From JBBRZF01 sp038236965 (GTDB taxonomy: Bacteria; Acidobacteriota; Terriglobia; Terriglobales; Acidobacteriaceae): a stretch of DNA of 9,362 nucleotides. Below the pieces are notes generated by a model. It saw only the letters and a program-made list of their open reading frames with translations, did not search any database and was not told the origin of the DNA. The DNA is taken from assembly GCA_038236965.1 (NCBI GenBank), contig JBBRZF010000143.1, positions 1 to 9,362 on the forward strand, read 5' to 3'. The position numbers and the translations under genes were made by a program. Shown piece by piece: positions 1 to 5,707 of this stretch. The first letter of the stretch is position 1. Each line of letters starts with the position of its first letter.

Positions 1-799
1 CGAGCGGCACGACGAGAATGCCGAAGAACATCACCATCCACGGCATCGTCCGCCACCGGCACTTGTCGCCCATGAAGCCCATGAGGAACTCGATCATGTA
101 CGCTAACGCCCCGAGGCCGGCATCGGGAATCGGAAAGGATCGTGAGACCGTGGAAGTGAGGACATTCTGCGTGCCGAGACCGAATAGCGGGTCGGCGAAG
201 GAGCGGATATGGCCGAGTTCGAAGGCCGCCATTTGCCGCGAGAGGAGGAAGCCAACGAGACCGAGCACAATGATCGGTGCTCGCTGGGGCCACGTGGAAG
301 GGTTATACGACCAACCCGGGGGCGCGTCCGGGCCGGGCAGCGTACGCATACCGGGCATTGGCACGAGAATCGCGAAGACGATCACCAGTGCACCGGCGAG
401 GGTGTCATTGGCGTAGGCGCCCGCCGTGGGCGCCCAGAAGATGAGCGGGGCGGCAAGAAGCCACACGCCGACAAGCGAATTCACCCATTGGGCCCAGAAG
501 AAGCGGGGGTACAGCGAAAGAGCCGCGAACAAGATCACCAGCGCCCCACTCACTAAATCACTGGCCTCAAGAGGCGTGCTGCGATATCCGAGAGAGAACG
601 GACTGGTTATGAGCCACACGCCGAGGAACATGTTGGCGAAGTGCGGCCAGGGCGCTGCATGGCCATGTGCCATCATCGCTCCGGGCCCGTCCGTATCGGG
701 CTCGTGCTTTCGCGTCACTTCATCGGCGCTGGGCGTGTGCGCTGGACTATGCGCTGGCGGAGGTGCAGGATCGACCTGGTGAGTGTGGTCAGGTTTCAC
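1..799 (-). CDS. SPW-repeat / VKOR-like integral membrane protein, 3' end outside window
   Basis: Uninterrupted minus-strand frame of 266 visible residues, running off the left edge. The N-terminus is rich in His, Pro and Asp and probably cytoplasmic. Two SPW-like repeats follow (about residues 51-96 and 103-147), each a hydrophobic pair with a G-V-W-L-x-x-(S/A)-P core. After a Pro-rich linker with PGWSYNPSTWPQRAP (161-175), the segment SFPIPDAGLGALAYMIE (221-237) and MPWMVMFFGILVVPL (252-266) resemble the vitamin K epoxide reductase fold. The Cys usually preceding the 'VL-S' stretch of VKOR is Asn here (QNVLTS, 211-216); any CxxC would lie beyond position 1. Start choice: GTG at 799, one base after the epimerase stop, with AGAGG 10 bases upstream. 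The alternative is the ATG pair at 676/673, preceded by GGAG, which would drop the His/Pro-rich leader. Probably co-transcribed with the epimerase. Family assignment is from motif memory; redox activity is not shown. Confidence 0.75.
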   Translation of the reverse strand, partial: MKPDHTHQVDPAPPPAHSPAHTPSADEVTRKHEPDTDGPGAMMAHGHAAPWPHFANMFLGVWLITSPFSLGYRSTPLEASDLVSGALVILFAALSLYPRFFWAQWVNSLVGVWLLAAPLIFWAPTAGAYANDTLAGALVIVFAILVPMPGMRTLPGPDAPPGWSYNPSTWPQRAPIIVLGLVGFLLSRQMAAFELGHIRSFADPLFGLGTQNVLTSTVSRSFPIPDAGLGALAYMIEFLMGFMGDKCRWRTMPWMVMFFGILVVPL

Positions 800-800
800 C

Positions 801-1898
801 TTATGCGGACCTCTTTGATTTCGGCGGGTGCTCCTCAATCTCTGCTGGTAGCTCCAGTTTGTTCTCGCGGTACCAGCCGGAAGGGTCAGCCTTAAGCGCC
901 TCCACCATCTTCGGAAGCGTTTCGCGGAGCGAACGCTTGGGCTCCCAGTCGAGCAAAGTACGAGCGCGGGTGATGTCGAGCGCGTAATGGTCGTTGGCGC
1001 GGTCAATCATCCACGGCTTAATGAACGGTTTGCCGGGAAGCTGGTCCTCGACCCATGCGCCAACTTTCGCGATCGGGCGGGGAACTTCGTACGTTTCCCA
1101 GGATTCGCCGTGGATTAGCCTGGCCAGCGTGTGCTGAATCTCGTCGTAGCTCAGCGCCTCTGGTTCACCTACAAGTAGCGGAAGCTCGTGCGGCAACTGG
1201 GCACGACGATCCACTACGCGCGCGATGGCGTCCACCAAATCATCCACGTGGAGAAAGGCTTGGCCATGAGCGGTCTCGCCCGAATAGAAATGACTATTGA
1301 GCTGGCGTTCGTAAATACGCTGGATCTGATGCGCCAACGGGATGGAGTGGCAGCCGTCGTCGTAAACCCCGGCGATGCGGAGCAGGACTGCCGGAATATC
1401 ACCGCGCTGCTCCCGGATGAGTTGTTCGGTGCGGACCTTCGATTCGGGATAAGCCCAAGTGGGCGCCAGCGGCGAGTCTTCCGTGATGAACTGACCCGGC
1501 TCGACCGGTCCGTGCACGAGCATGGTGCTGGAAAAAACGAACTGGGCCACCTGAAAGCCAGCGCCCTGCAACTCACTCAGGAGTCGTCCGGTGCCACGCA
1601 CGGTGATCTCATCGTACTTCGTGGTCGGTGCTCCCAGGAAATCGTAGTAGGCCGCGAGATGAATTACTGCGGCAATCTGCATTCCGTGGTGCTCACGGAT
1701 GATACGGAGTCCTTCCGCCACGCTGTCGTCCGAGGTGACATCGACAGGTATGTATTTACAACCGGGCGGCGGTGAATTGGTCGCCTCACGGTCGAAGCCG
1801 ATGATGCTCTCGAAGCGTCCGGCCATCCGGCGCATCACCGCGCTTCCGATCATTCCGCTGGCTCCTGTAACAAGGACAATTCCGTTCTGTGGTTTCAT
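801..1898 (-). CDS. NAD-dependent epimerase/dehydratase (extended SDR)
   Basis: A 365-residue cytoplasmic protein of the extended short-chain dehydrogenase/reductase family, which usually oxidises, epimerises or dehydrates nucleotide sugars or related substrates. Visible hallmarks: the Rossmann glycine motif TGASGMIG (11-18), an acidic residue ending beta-2 (FDRE, 35-38), DVT (53-55), HLAA (80-83), the catalytic Ser/Thr region SST (123-125) and YPESK (150-154), which supplies the YxxxK pair, then RIAGVYDDG and a C-terminal substrate domain. Start choice: a longer frame begins at 1919 (MMNTEAR), but GGAGG lies 6 bases before the ATG at 1898, so MKPQNG is the likely N-terminus. The stop is one base from the GTG of the downstream membrane gene, so the two probably form an operon with coupled translation. 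The substrate cannot be read from the sequence. The last 20 residues are charged and probably a disordered tail. Confidence 0.9.
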   Translation of the reverse strand: MKPQNGIVLVTGASGMIGSAVMRRMAGRFESIIGFDREATNSPPPGCKYIPVDVTSDDSVAEGLRIIREHHGMQIAAVIHLAAYYDFLGAPTTKYDEITVRGTGRLLSELQGAGFQVAQFVFSSTMLVHGPVEPGQFITEDSPLAPTWAYPESKVRTEQLIREQRGDIPAVLLRIAGVYDDGCHSIPLAHQIQRIYERQLNSHFYSGETAHGQAFLHVDDLVDAIARVVDRRAQLPHELPLLVGEPEALSYDEIQHTLARLIHGESWETYEVPRPIAKVGAWVEDQLPGKPFIKPWMIDRANDHYALDITRARTLLDWEPKRSLRETLPKMVEALKADPSGWYRENKLELPAEIEEHPPKSKRSA

Positions 1899-2034
1899 CC
1901 GTGCCTCCGTATTCATCATTCGTTTCTTTATCGCGAGCGGGAAAGTTTGCAGACCTTACCCTCCAATCTGAGCGCAAGCCCCGCTTCGAGGACCGGCTCG
2001 GGGCATGGTCCGTGATAGACCTGCCCGACGGGAT

Positions 2035-2196
2035 TCAACTTCCTGGCTTTTGACTGGCGTATTGCTGTGGGTTTTCATCAAACTTCTTTTTGCAGCCTTG
2101 GCCGCAAAAGTAGTAGGTAGTATCCCGATATGTCGATTCTGCAGCATTTTGGTCATCGACCTTCATGCCGCAAACCGGATCCGTATGTGTCGCCAT
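2035..2196 (-). CDS. Small YHS-domain protein
   Basis: A complete 53-residue frame, easy to miss because it is short. It starts MATHTDPVCGMKVDD and contains YYFCGQGCKKKF (28-39) before a stop at 2035. TDPVCGMxV followed some 20 residues later by YYFCxxxCKxxF is the signature of the YHS domain, a short Cys-containing module found alone or attached to heavy-metal transport ATPases and some oxygenases, and thought to bind metal. Cysteines are at 9, 31 and 35. Two adjacent ATGs (2199 and 2196) are preceded by GGAG (2207-2204). The second has 7-base spacing and is preferred, the first only 4. A 6-bp hairpin sits just upstream. There is no metal pump in the window, so it stands alone here, 136 bases before the epimerase start on the same strand. 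Metal binding is inferred from the family. Confidence 0.88.
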   Translation of the reverse strand: MATHTDPVCGMKVDDQNAAESTYRDTTYYFCGQGCKKKFDENPQQYASQKPGS

Positions 2197-2218
2197 CATT
2201 TATCTCCTTTTGAATTAC

Positions 2219-2234
2219 GCTGCGTAACCGCAGC
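2219..2234 (-). other. Short hairpin upstream of the YHS gene
   Basis: GCTGCG and CGCAGC arms (6 bp) around a 4-base loop, 12 bases upstream of the GGAG ribosome binding site of the YHS gene, so it would lie in that mRNA's leader. It may affect stability or translation, but no T-run or conserved motif supports a more specific call. Confidence 0.4.
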
Positions 2235-2342
2235 TTCGTTCGTTCGCCTCACCGCGTTCGTTTCGGTTCAATTTCTGGTTGAAATACTATTTGAGAAGCA
2301 AAGTTCTTTCTTTTGGTTGTCGGAACCTGGAATCCGAGGCCA

Positions 2343-2356
2343 AAGAGCATGCTCTT
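2343..2356. promoter_or_regulatory. 14-base perfect palindrome in the divergent intergenic region
   Basis: AAGAGCATGCTCTT is a perfect dyad lying 64 bases upstream of the padR -35 box and about 145 bases upstream of the YHS start. Its position between divergent genes makes a dimeric regulator site possible. There is no second copy in the window and no recognised consensus, so its role is speculative. Confidence 0.35.
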
Positions 2357-2400
2357 GTTCACCCGCTCCTTATAGAACCCGCCCGCTGAACCTCATTTCT

Positions 2401-2434
2401 TGACCTACATAGAACTTGATTGACATACATAGAA
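2401..2434 (+). repeat. Direct repeat TGAC-TACATAGAA, 20-base spacing
   Basis: TGACCTACATAGAA (2401-2414) and TGACATACATAGAA (2421-2434) match at 13 of 14 bases and start exactly 20 bases apart, about two helical turns. The second copy overlaps the -35 box of the padR promoter. The arrangement suggests two half-sites on the same DNA face, probably for PadR itself. Confidence 0.6.
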
Positions 2435-2448
2435 GTGCAATGTATAAG
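2420..2448 (+). promoter_or_regulatory. Sigma-70-type promoter of the padR operon
   Basis: TTGACA (2420-2425) and TATAAG (2443-2448) are separated by exactly 17 bases; the first is consensus and the second matches 5 of 6. Transcription should start near 2454-2456, only a few bases before the padR ATG at 2459. This is the best promoter visible in the window. Confidence 0.75.
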
Positions 2449-2460
2449 ACTTCTACGTAT
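2425..2460 (+). promoter_or_regulatory. Candidate PadR operator overlapping the promoter
   Basis: Two overlapping dyads cover the promoter: ATACAT (2425-2430) with ATGTAT (2440-2445), and TACATAGAAGT (2426-2436) with ACTTCTACGTA (2449-2459), the latter matching at 10 of 11 positions. PadR-family repressors bind dyads built on ATGT/ACAT half-sites, often in their own promoters. A bound dimer would cover the -35/-10 spacer, the -10 box and the start site. Autorepression is inferred from position and family. Confidence 0.55.
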
Positions 2461-2800
2461 GGATATGGGTAAGGATCTTGTTGCTGCTTCTGCCACGCCG
2501 CTCGTGCTCGCCATTCTGGCCGAAGGCGATAGCTACGGCTACGCCCTCATCAAGCGAGTGGCTGAGTTGTCAGGCGGCCACCTACAGTGGACCGACGGCA
2601 TGCTTTATCCCGTGCTGCACCGGCTTGAACGCCAAGGTCTTGTCGCGGCCAAGTGGTCTGCTTCCGAGAACGGCCGCAGGCGTAAGTACTACTCGATCAC
2701 CCACGAGGGCCGGGCGCAGCTCGAAGCGCAGCGGCAGCAATGGAACGTCGTGGACGGAACCCTGCGGGGTATCTGGATGATGGAGGCTTGCACCGCATGA
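2459..2800 (+). CDS. PadR-family transcriptional regulator
   Basis: A 113-residue winged-helix DNA-binding protein. Residues 13-90 hold the PadR core: TPLVLAILAEGDSYGYALIKRV in two helices, TDGMLYPVLHRLERQGLV (45-62) as the recognition helix region, and the wing GRRRKYYSIT (72-81). The short C-terminal helix is the usual dimerisation element of the small PadR subfamily. Start: the frame is open from 2420, but the promoter occupies that stretch; ATG at 2459 is the first start inside the predicted transcript, with another ATG at 2465. Neither has a Shine-Dalgarno sequence and the predicted transcript begins within about 5 bases of 2459, pointing to leaderless translation. Its stop overlaps the next ATG (ATGA), so it is coupled to the membrane protein downstream. 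In such pairs PadR usually represses its own operon in response to an unknown signal; that role is inferred here. Confidence 0.93.
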   Translation: MDMGKDLVAASATPLVLAILAEGDSYGYALIKRVAELSGGHLQWTDGMLYPVLHRLERQGLVAAKWSASENGRRRKYYSITHEGRAQLEAQRQQWNVVDGTLRGIWMMEACTA

Positions 2801-4167
2801 CGACCTTTACGGATCAGCCGCTTGAGGAACAAATCGCACAGTGGCGGGCCTACGTAAGCCGCCGGCAGGTGCTTCACGGTGCCGATGTCGAGGAGCTCGA
2901 GGGACATCTGCGCGATCAATTGGCGGCGCTCACCGAGGCCGGTCTAGCTGGGGATGAAGCTTTCCTGGTGGCGGTGAAGCGCATGGGCAGTCTCGATGAG
3001 CTGTCACGCGAGTTTGCGCGCGCGCACTCCGAGCGGTTGTGGAAGCAGCTGGTGATTGCCCCCGATGCTGTCGAGGCCTCGGCGAACACGTCGCACACTG
3101 AGGCGTTCGTGGTACTGGGCCTTGCCGTGGCCGCGGCGTTGGCCATCAAGGTGCCGGCGCTGTTCGGACTCCGGCTCGGCGGTGCTGACGCGGCGTTCTA
3201 TGCCCGTAACGCCAGCCTGTTCGTGTTTCCGCTGCTCACCGCCTACTTCCTGTGGAAGCGCGGGACGGAGGTTGTAAGCCGCCTGTGGTTGGCGCTGCCC
3301 TTTGCGGCCGCGGGTGTTTTCGCCAACGTTTTCCCCTTTGGCACGGGCAGCAACACTGAGATGCTGACGGCTCTGCACTTGCCGATCGCGCTATGGCTGG
3401 TGGTTGGATTCGCGTACGTCCGAAGCCGCTGGTTCGCCGACGGCGGGCGCATGAACTTCGTGCGGTTCTCGGGCGAGCTGGTCATCTACTACGTGCTCAT
3501 CGCGCTTGGCGGCGGCGTGCTCACCGGCTTTACGATGATGATGTTCCAGTCGATCGGGATGAACGCTGAATGGCTGGCGGAGGGCTGGATCATCCCCTGC
3601 GGAGCGATGGGGGCGGTCATTATCGGATCGTGGCTCGTGGAGGCAAAGCAAAGTGTCATCGAAAACATGGCGCCCGTGCTGACCAGGCTGTTCACGCCAC
3701 TGTTCACGCTTTTGCTACTGGTGTTTCTGGCCACGATCGCATGGACAGGCAGCCCCATCAAGGTGGAGCGCGAGGTACTGATCGGCTTCGACCTGCTGCT
3801 GGTGGTGGTCGTTGGACTGGTGCTCTACGCCGCCTCTGCCCGCGATCCGCAGGCGCCGCCCGACTTCTTCGACGGACTACAACTGTTGCTCATCGTCAGC
3901 GCGCTGGTGGTCGATGGAGTGGCGCTCGCGGCGATCGTAGCCCGCATCTCCGAGTTTGGCTTCACTCCGAACCGGGTGGCGGCTCTTGGCGAGAATCTGA
4001 TTCTGCTCGTCAACCTCGCGTGGACGGCGTGGCTCTATGCGCGCTTCCTGCGTCGGCGGGGCTCGTTTGCCACCCTCGAGCGATGGCAGATCACCTATCT
4101 GCCTGTGTACTCCATATGGGCGGCACTGGTGGTCGTCGTGTTCCCGCCCCTTTTCGGCTACCGTTGA
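2797..4167 (+). CDS. PadR-linked multi-pass membrane protein with N-terminal helical prefix
   Basis: A 456-residue protein. Residues 1-85 are a soluble helical domain (LEEQIAQWRAYV, EELEGHLRDQLAAL, AFLVAVKRMGSLDELSREFA), matching the type called HAAS-like or 'permease prefix', which is encoded next to PadR regulators. The rest has about 11 hydrophobic segments (roughly 102-122, 138-153, 162-180, 191-209, 224-248, 262-282, 298-318, 326-346, 361-381, 399-417, 433-452) with no FtsX or ATPase motif. The C-terminal part, GFTPNRVAALGENLILLVNL (388-407), resembles DUF4153-type membrane proteins. Start: ATG at 2797 overlaps the padR stop by 4 bases and has GGAGG 10 bases upstream; a longer in-frame start at 2740 lies inside padR. 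Likely a membrane sensor or transporter-like partner of PadR; substrate unknown. No intrinsic terminator follows, and the gene ends 6 bases from a transposase remnant. Confidence 0.85.
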   Translation: MTTFTDQPLEEQIAQWRAYVSRRQVLHGADVEELEGHLRDQLAALTEAGLAGDEAFLVAVKRMGSLDELSREFARAHSERLWKQLVIAPDAVEASANTSHTEAFVVLGLAVAAALAIKVPALFGLRLGGADAAFYARNASLFVFPLLTAYFLWKRGTEVVSRLWLALPFAAAGVFANVFPFGTGSNTEMLTALHLPIALWLVVGFAYVRSRWFADGGRMNFVRFSGELVIYYVLIALGGGVLTGFTMMMFQSIGMNAEWLAEGWIIPCGAMGAVIIGSWLVEAKQSVIENMAPVLTRLFTPLFTLLLLVFLATIAWTGSPIKVEREVLIGFDLLLVVVVGLVLYAASARDPQAPPDFFDGLQLLLIVSALVVDGVALAAIVARISEFGFTPNRVAALGENLILLVNLAWTAWLYARFLRRRGSFATLERWQITYLPVYSIWAALVVVVFPPLFGYR

Positions 4168-4173
4168 TTCACC

Positions 4174-4350
4174 ATCAGGCATGACGACGTATCCGTAAAC
4201 ACAGAGGCGGTAATTGCGACGGATTCGAGTGCTTGCTCGAAGGTGTACTTGGCGGAGTCGGAAAGAAACGATGTCCGGCGACGGTGACAGACAAAAGGTG
4301 ATGAAGTGCGTCTGTCCGGATTGGTGGAAGAGTTTGAGTCGTGAAGGCAC
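4174..4350 (-). pseudogene. REP-associated (IS200-like, Y1) transposase, N-terminal remnant
   Basis: On the minus strand, GTG at 4350 opens VPSRLKLFHQSGQTHFITF, the typical N-terminus of REP-associated tyrosine transposases (RAYT). The homology then changes frame: near 4290-4293 one extra base shifts the reading so that CHRRRTSFLSDSAKYTFEQ and ALES continue; near 4219-4220 one missing base restores the first frame, giving RNYRLCVYGYVVMPD up to 4174. The two shifts compensate, so a naive translation stays open but reads a nonsense middle. Family members continue MP(D/E)HVH, where the two His form the metal site, but here MPD is followed by unrelated GES, so the copy is cut immediately before the catalytic residues. 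Roughly 58 of about 180-220 usual residues remain, and no active product is possible. Family assignment is from motif recognition. Confidence 0.8.
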
Positions 4351-4477
4351 GAGGTTCAGAGTAGTCCGGAGCCTTGAACGGGCCACCCGCGGTTCAATGT
4401 TTCCCACTCTTATGCAAAGGATTGCGCCTCCCCGTTGCTGATCACAGGCAAGTGCTTGATTTTAACTAGCGACGGAA

Positions 4478-4493
4478 TGGCCTCTGAGGTGCT
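4478..4493 (+). promoter_or_regulatory. Weak sigma-54-like -24/-12 element
   Basis: TGGCCTCTGAGGTGCT keeps the essential GG (4479-4480) and GC (4491-4492) at the right 10-base separation and fits TGGC-N8-TGC, though the usual AC after TGGC is absent. PEP-CTERM genes are sigma-54 controlled in some bacteria through PrsK/PrsR. A start near 4504 would give a leader of about 177 bases carrying the hairpin and direct repeats. A chance match is possible. Confidence 0.3.
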
Positions 4494-4520
4494 TATTGTT
4501 GATAACAACTGCGCAGGGCC

Positions 4521-4544
4521 AGATAGGCTTCCCCCTACCTATCT
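4521..4544 (+). other. Hairpin in the PEP-CTERM upstream region
   Basis: AGATAGG (4521-4527) and CCTATCT (4538-4544) form a 7-bp stem with a 10-base loop rich in C. A CTGC/GCAG pair lies outside it. No T-run follows, so a terminator is unlikely; it may be a leader RNA structure. Confidence 0.4.
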
Positions 4545-4572
4545 TTGCAGTGCGGGCCGGCCCAATCCATCA

Positions 4573-4640
4573 ATAGTCTCGCCTCCATTCAGGCGTAAAG
4601 AACGCTCCCTCGATAGTCTCGCCTCCATTCAGGCGTAAAG
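4573..4640 (+). repeat. Two identical 28-base direct repeats, 40-base period
   Basis: Positions 4573-4600 and 4613-4640 are identical over 28 bases; each starts ATAGTCTCGCCT and ends AGGCGTAAAG. Inside each unit CGCCT and AGGCG form a 5-bp stem around CCATTC. The 12-base spacer is AACGCTCCCTCG. The last copy ends 40 bases before the PEP-CTERM start codon, so the units sit in its promoter or leader. Confidence 0.9.
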
Positions 4641-4680
4641 CATAGGTGCCCACCAAGGTGGAGCGCCGGAGGAAAACGGT

Positions 4681-5502
4681 ATGCGCTTACGCTATTTTTG
4701 TTTGCTGATTGTGCCAATTTTGACACTCCATGCCTATGCGTACACTGCCCTTGGAACCGCAGGTAGTTTTGCAGTTTTAGGCGGCTCGACGGTAACCAAC
4801 ACCGGCGCGACAATTGTCCGCGGAAATCTGGGCGTCTCGCCAGGTTCGGCAGTAACCGGGTTCCCACCGGGCACCGTTTTTGGAACGATACACGCCGCTA
4901 ATGCAGTGGCCGCTCAGGCTCAAGCTGATAACAACACCGCGTTCAATAGTCTGGCAGCCATGCCGTTTGCCACCAATCTGACTGGTCAAAACCTGGGTGG
5001 ACTCACCCTTTTTTCAGGCGTCTATCATTTTGACAGCTCCGCTCAGTTGACCGGAGCGCTGATTCTCGATGCCCAAGGGAACGACAATGCCTTCTGGGTG
5101 TTCCAGATCGGCAGCACTCTCACGACCGCGAGCGCTTCGAATGTTCACATCATCAACCTTGGTTCAAATCCCAATAATGGCTTGTTCTGGCAGGTCGGCA
5201 GTTCCGCGACCCTGGGCACGAATACAGCATTTGAAGGAAATATTCTTGCGCTCACCAGCATCACTCTAAACACCGGTGCAACCATTGACTGCGGTAGGGC
5301 CTTAGCGCAAAACGGCGCAGTGACGATGGATACGAACACCATCTCTATCGGCTGTGTGGGAACTGGGCTGGAAGGCAGCGATGGTTTGAGCGGAAGCCTT
5401 TCCGCTGATAATAGCCCCGTTCCGGAACCTGCGAGCATTGCCCTGCTCGGCCCAGGACTGTTTTCTCTGTTTGGCATGGTGCGACGCAGAATCCGCAAGT
5501 AA
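4681..5502 (+). CDS. Exported ice-binding-like (DUF3494) protein with PEP-CTERM anchor
   Basis: A 273-residue exported protein. Residues 1-20 are a signal peptide (basic MRLR, then a hydrophobic core ending HAYA). Residues 22-226 follow the DUF3494 / type 1 ice-binding fold, a beta-solenoid: LGTAGSFAVLGGSTVTNTG, RGNLGVSPGSAVTGFPPG, the LTGQNLGGLTLFSGVYHFDS block, AFWVFQIGSTLTT, and GNILALTSITLNTGATIDCG with RALAQNGAVTMDTN. A Ser/Gly linker follows, then VPEPASIALLGPG (247-259), a short hydrophobic helix and a basic RRRIRK end: the PEP-CTERM sorting signal that exosortase recognises for cell-surface or EPS-associated display. Cys 204 and 225 flank the last coils and may pair. GGAGG lies 8 bases before the ATG. 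Most bacterial DUF3494 proteins have not been shown to bind ice; adhesion or matrix function is equally possible. No exosortase gene is in the window. The gene stands alone between transposase relics, suggesting a mobile or recently inserted location. Confidence 0.92.
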   Translation: MRLRYFCLLIVPILTLHAYAYTALGTAGSFAVLGGSTVTNTGATIVRGNLGVSPGSAVTGFPPGTVFGTIHAANAVAAQAQADNNTAFNSLAAMPFATNLTGQNLGGLTLFSGVYHFDSSAQLTGALILDAQGNDNAFWVFQIGSTLTTASASNVHIINLGSNPNNGLFWQVGSSATLGTNTAFEGNILALTSITLNTGATIDCGRALAQNGAVTMDTNTISIGCVGTGLEGSDGLSGSLSADNSPVPEPASIALLGPGLFSLFGMVRRRIRK

Positions 5503-5520
5503 CCATTCCCGAGTAGAGTG

Positions 5521-5554
5521 CCATCCTTATGCCGCTTCCGCAGCGTAAGGATGG
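5521..5554 (+). terminator. Strong hairpin after the PEP-CTERM gene, possible terminator
   Basis: CCATCCTTATGC (5521-5532) pairs with GCGTAAGGATGG (5543-5554), 12 bp with one G-T pair, around a 10-base loop, starting 18 bases after the stop codon. No T-run follows on either strand, so it is not a textbook intrinsic terminator; it may protect the 3' end or be an old repeat element. Confidence 0.45.
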
Positions 5555-5693
5555 CCGGGTTCTATAAGAGGGGCCTCCCAAGTAAAAACATCTTTCGCCG
5601 AAGCGGTTCGTCCAGCGATGCCGTGTCATCGTAATTGCGTTGCTTCCGAGCGGTCGGCCCGTGCGCCTCAAAGCAGCGTAGTGGGCGGCACAT
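5555..5693. other. Non-coding spacer
   Basis: No gene was recognised between the hairpin and the C-terminal transposase remnant. It probably contains 3' flank of the transposase copy, since the stretch just outside its stop codon recurs near 7423. Confidence 0.5.
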
Positions 5694-5707
5694 TCAAGCC
5701 TTCCTTT
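5692..5707. repeat. Dispersed 16-base repeat, copy A
   Basis: ATTCAAGCCTTCCTTT is identical to 7423-7438, and the flanks are also similar (GTGGGCGGCAC before it here, GAGTGGCCG there). This copy covers the stop codon of the C-terminal transposase remnant, so the repeat probably marks the 3' end of that element family. Confidence 0.7.

Larger units (their letters stand above)
4351..4680. other. Intergenic region upstream of the PEP-CTERM gene
   Basis: No protein gene was recognised here. The left part probably belongs to the 5' flank of the transposase remnant. The rest carries a weak sigma-54-like site, a 7-bp hairpin, two 28-base direct repeats and the ribosome binding site GGAGG (4668-4672), 8 bases before the PEP-CTERM ATG. 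Confidence 0.6.

Noticed and set aside
1188..1775. 195-residue plus-strand frame antisense to the epimerase
   Set aside because: The epimerase frame has full SDR motifs and a strong ribosome binding site; this is its antisense shadow.
2005..2403. 132-residue plus-strand frame across the YHS gene and padR upstream region
   Set aside because: It overlaps the YHS gene antisense and has no family signature.
3570..4184. 204-residue plus-strand frame within the membrane protein gene
   Set aside because: Arg/Gly-rich shadow of the +1 shifted permease frame, with no domain.
3877..4407. 176-residue minus-strand frame as one intact gene
   Set aside because: Only its first part is transposase-derived, with a frame-shifted middle; the rest is antisense to the membrane protein gene.
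4441..4560. c-di-GMP-I (GEMM) riboswitch upstream of the PEP-CTERM gene
   Set aside because: CACAGGCAA and GACGGAATGGCCTC loosely recall the motif, but the GNRA loop and its receptor are not visible. An Infernal search with RF01051 would settle it; a significant hit would reverse this.
4573..4640. CRISPR array
   Set aside because: Only two repeats, a 12-base spacer and no cas genes; the length match to CRISPR repeats is coincidental.
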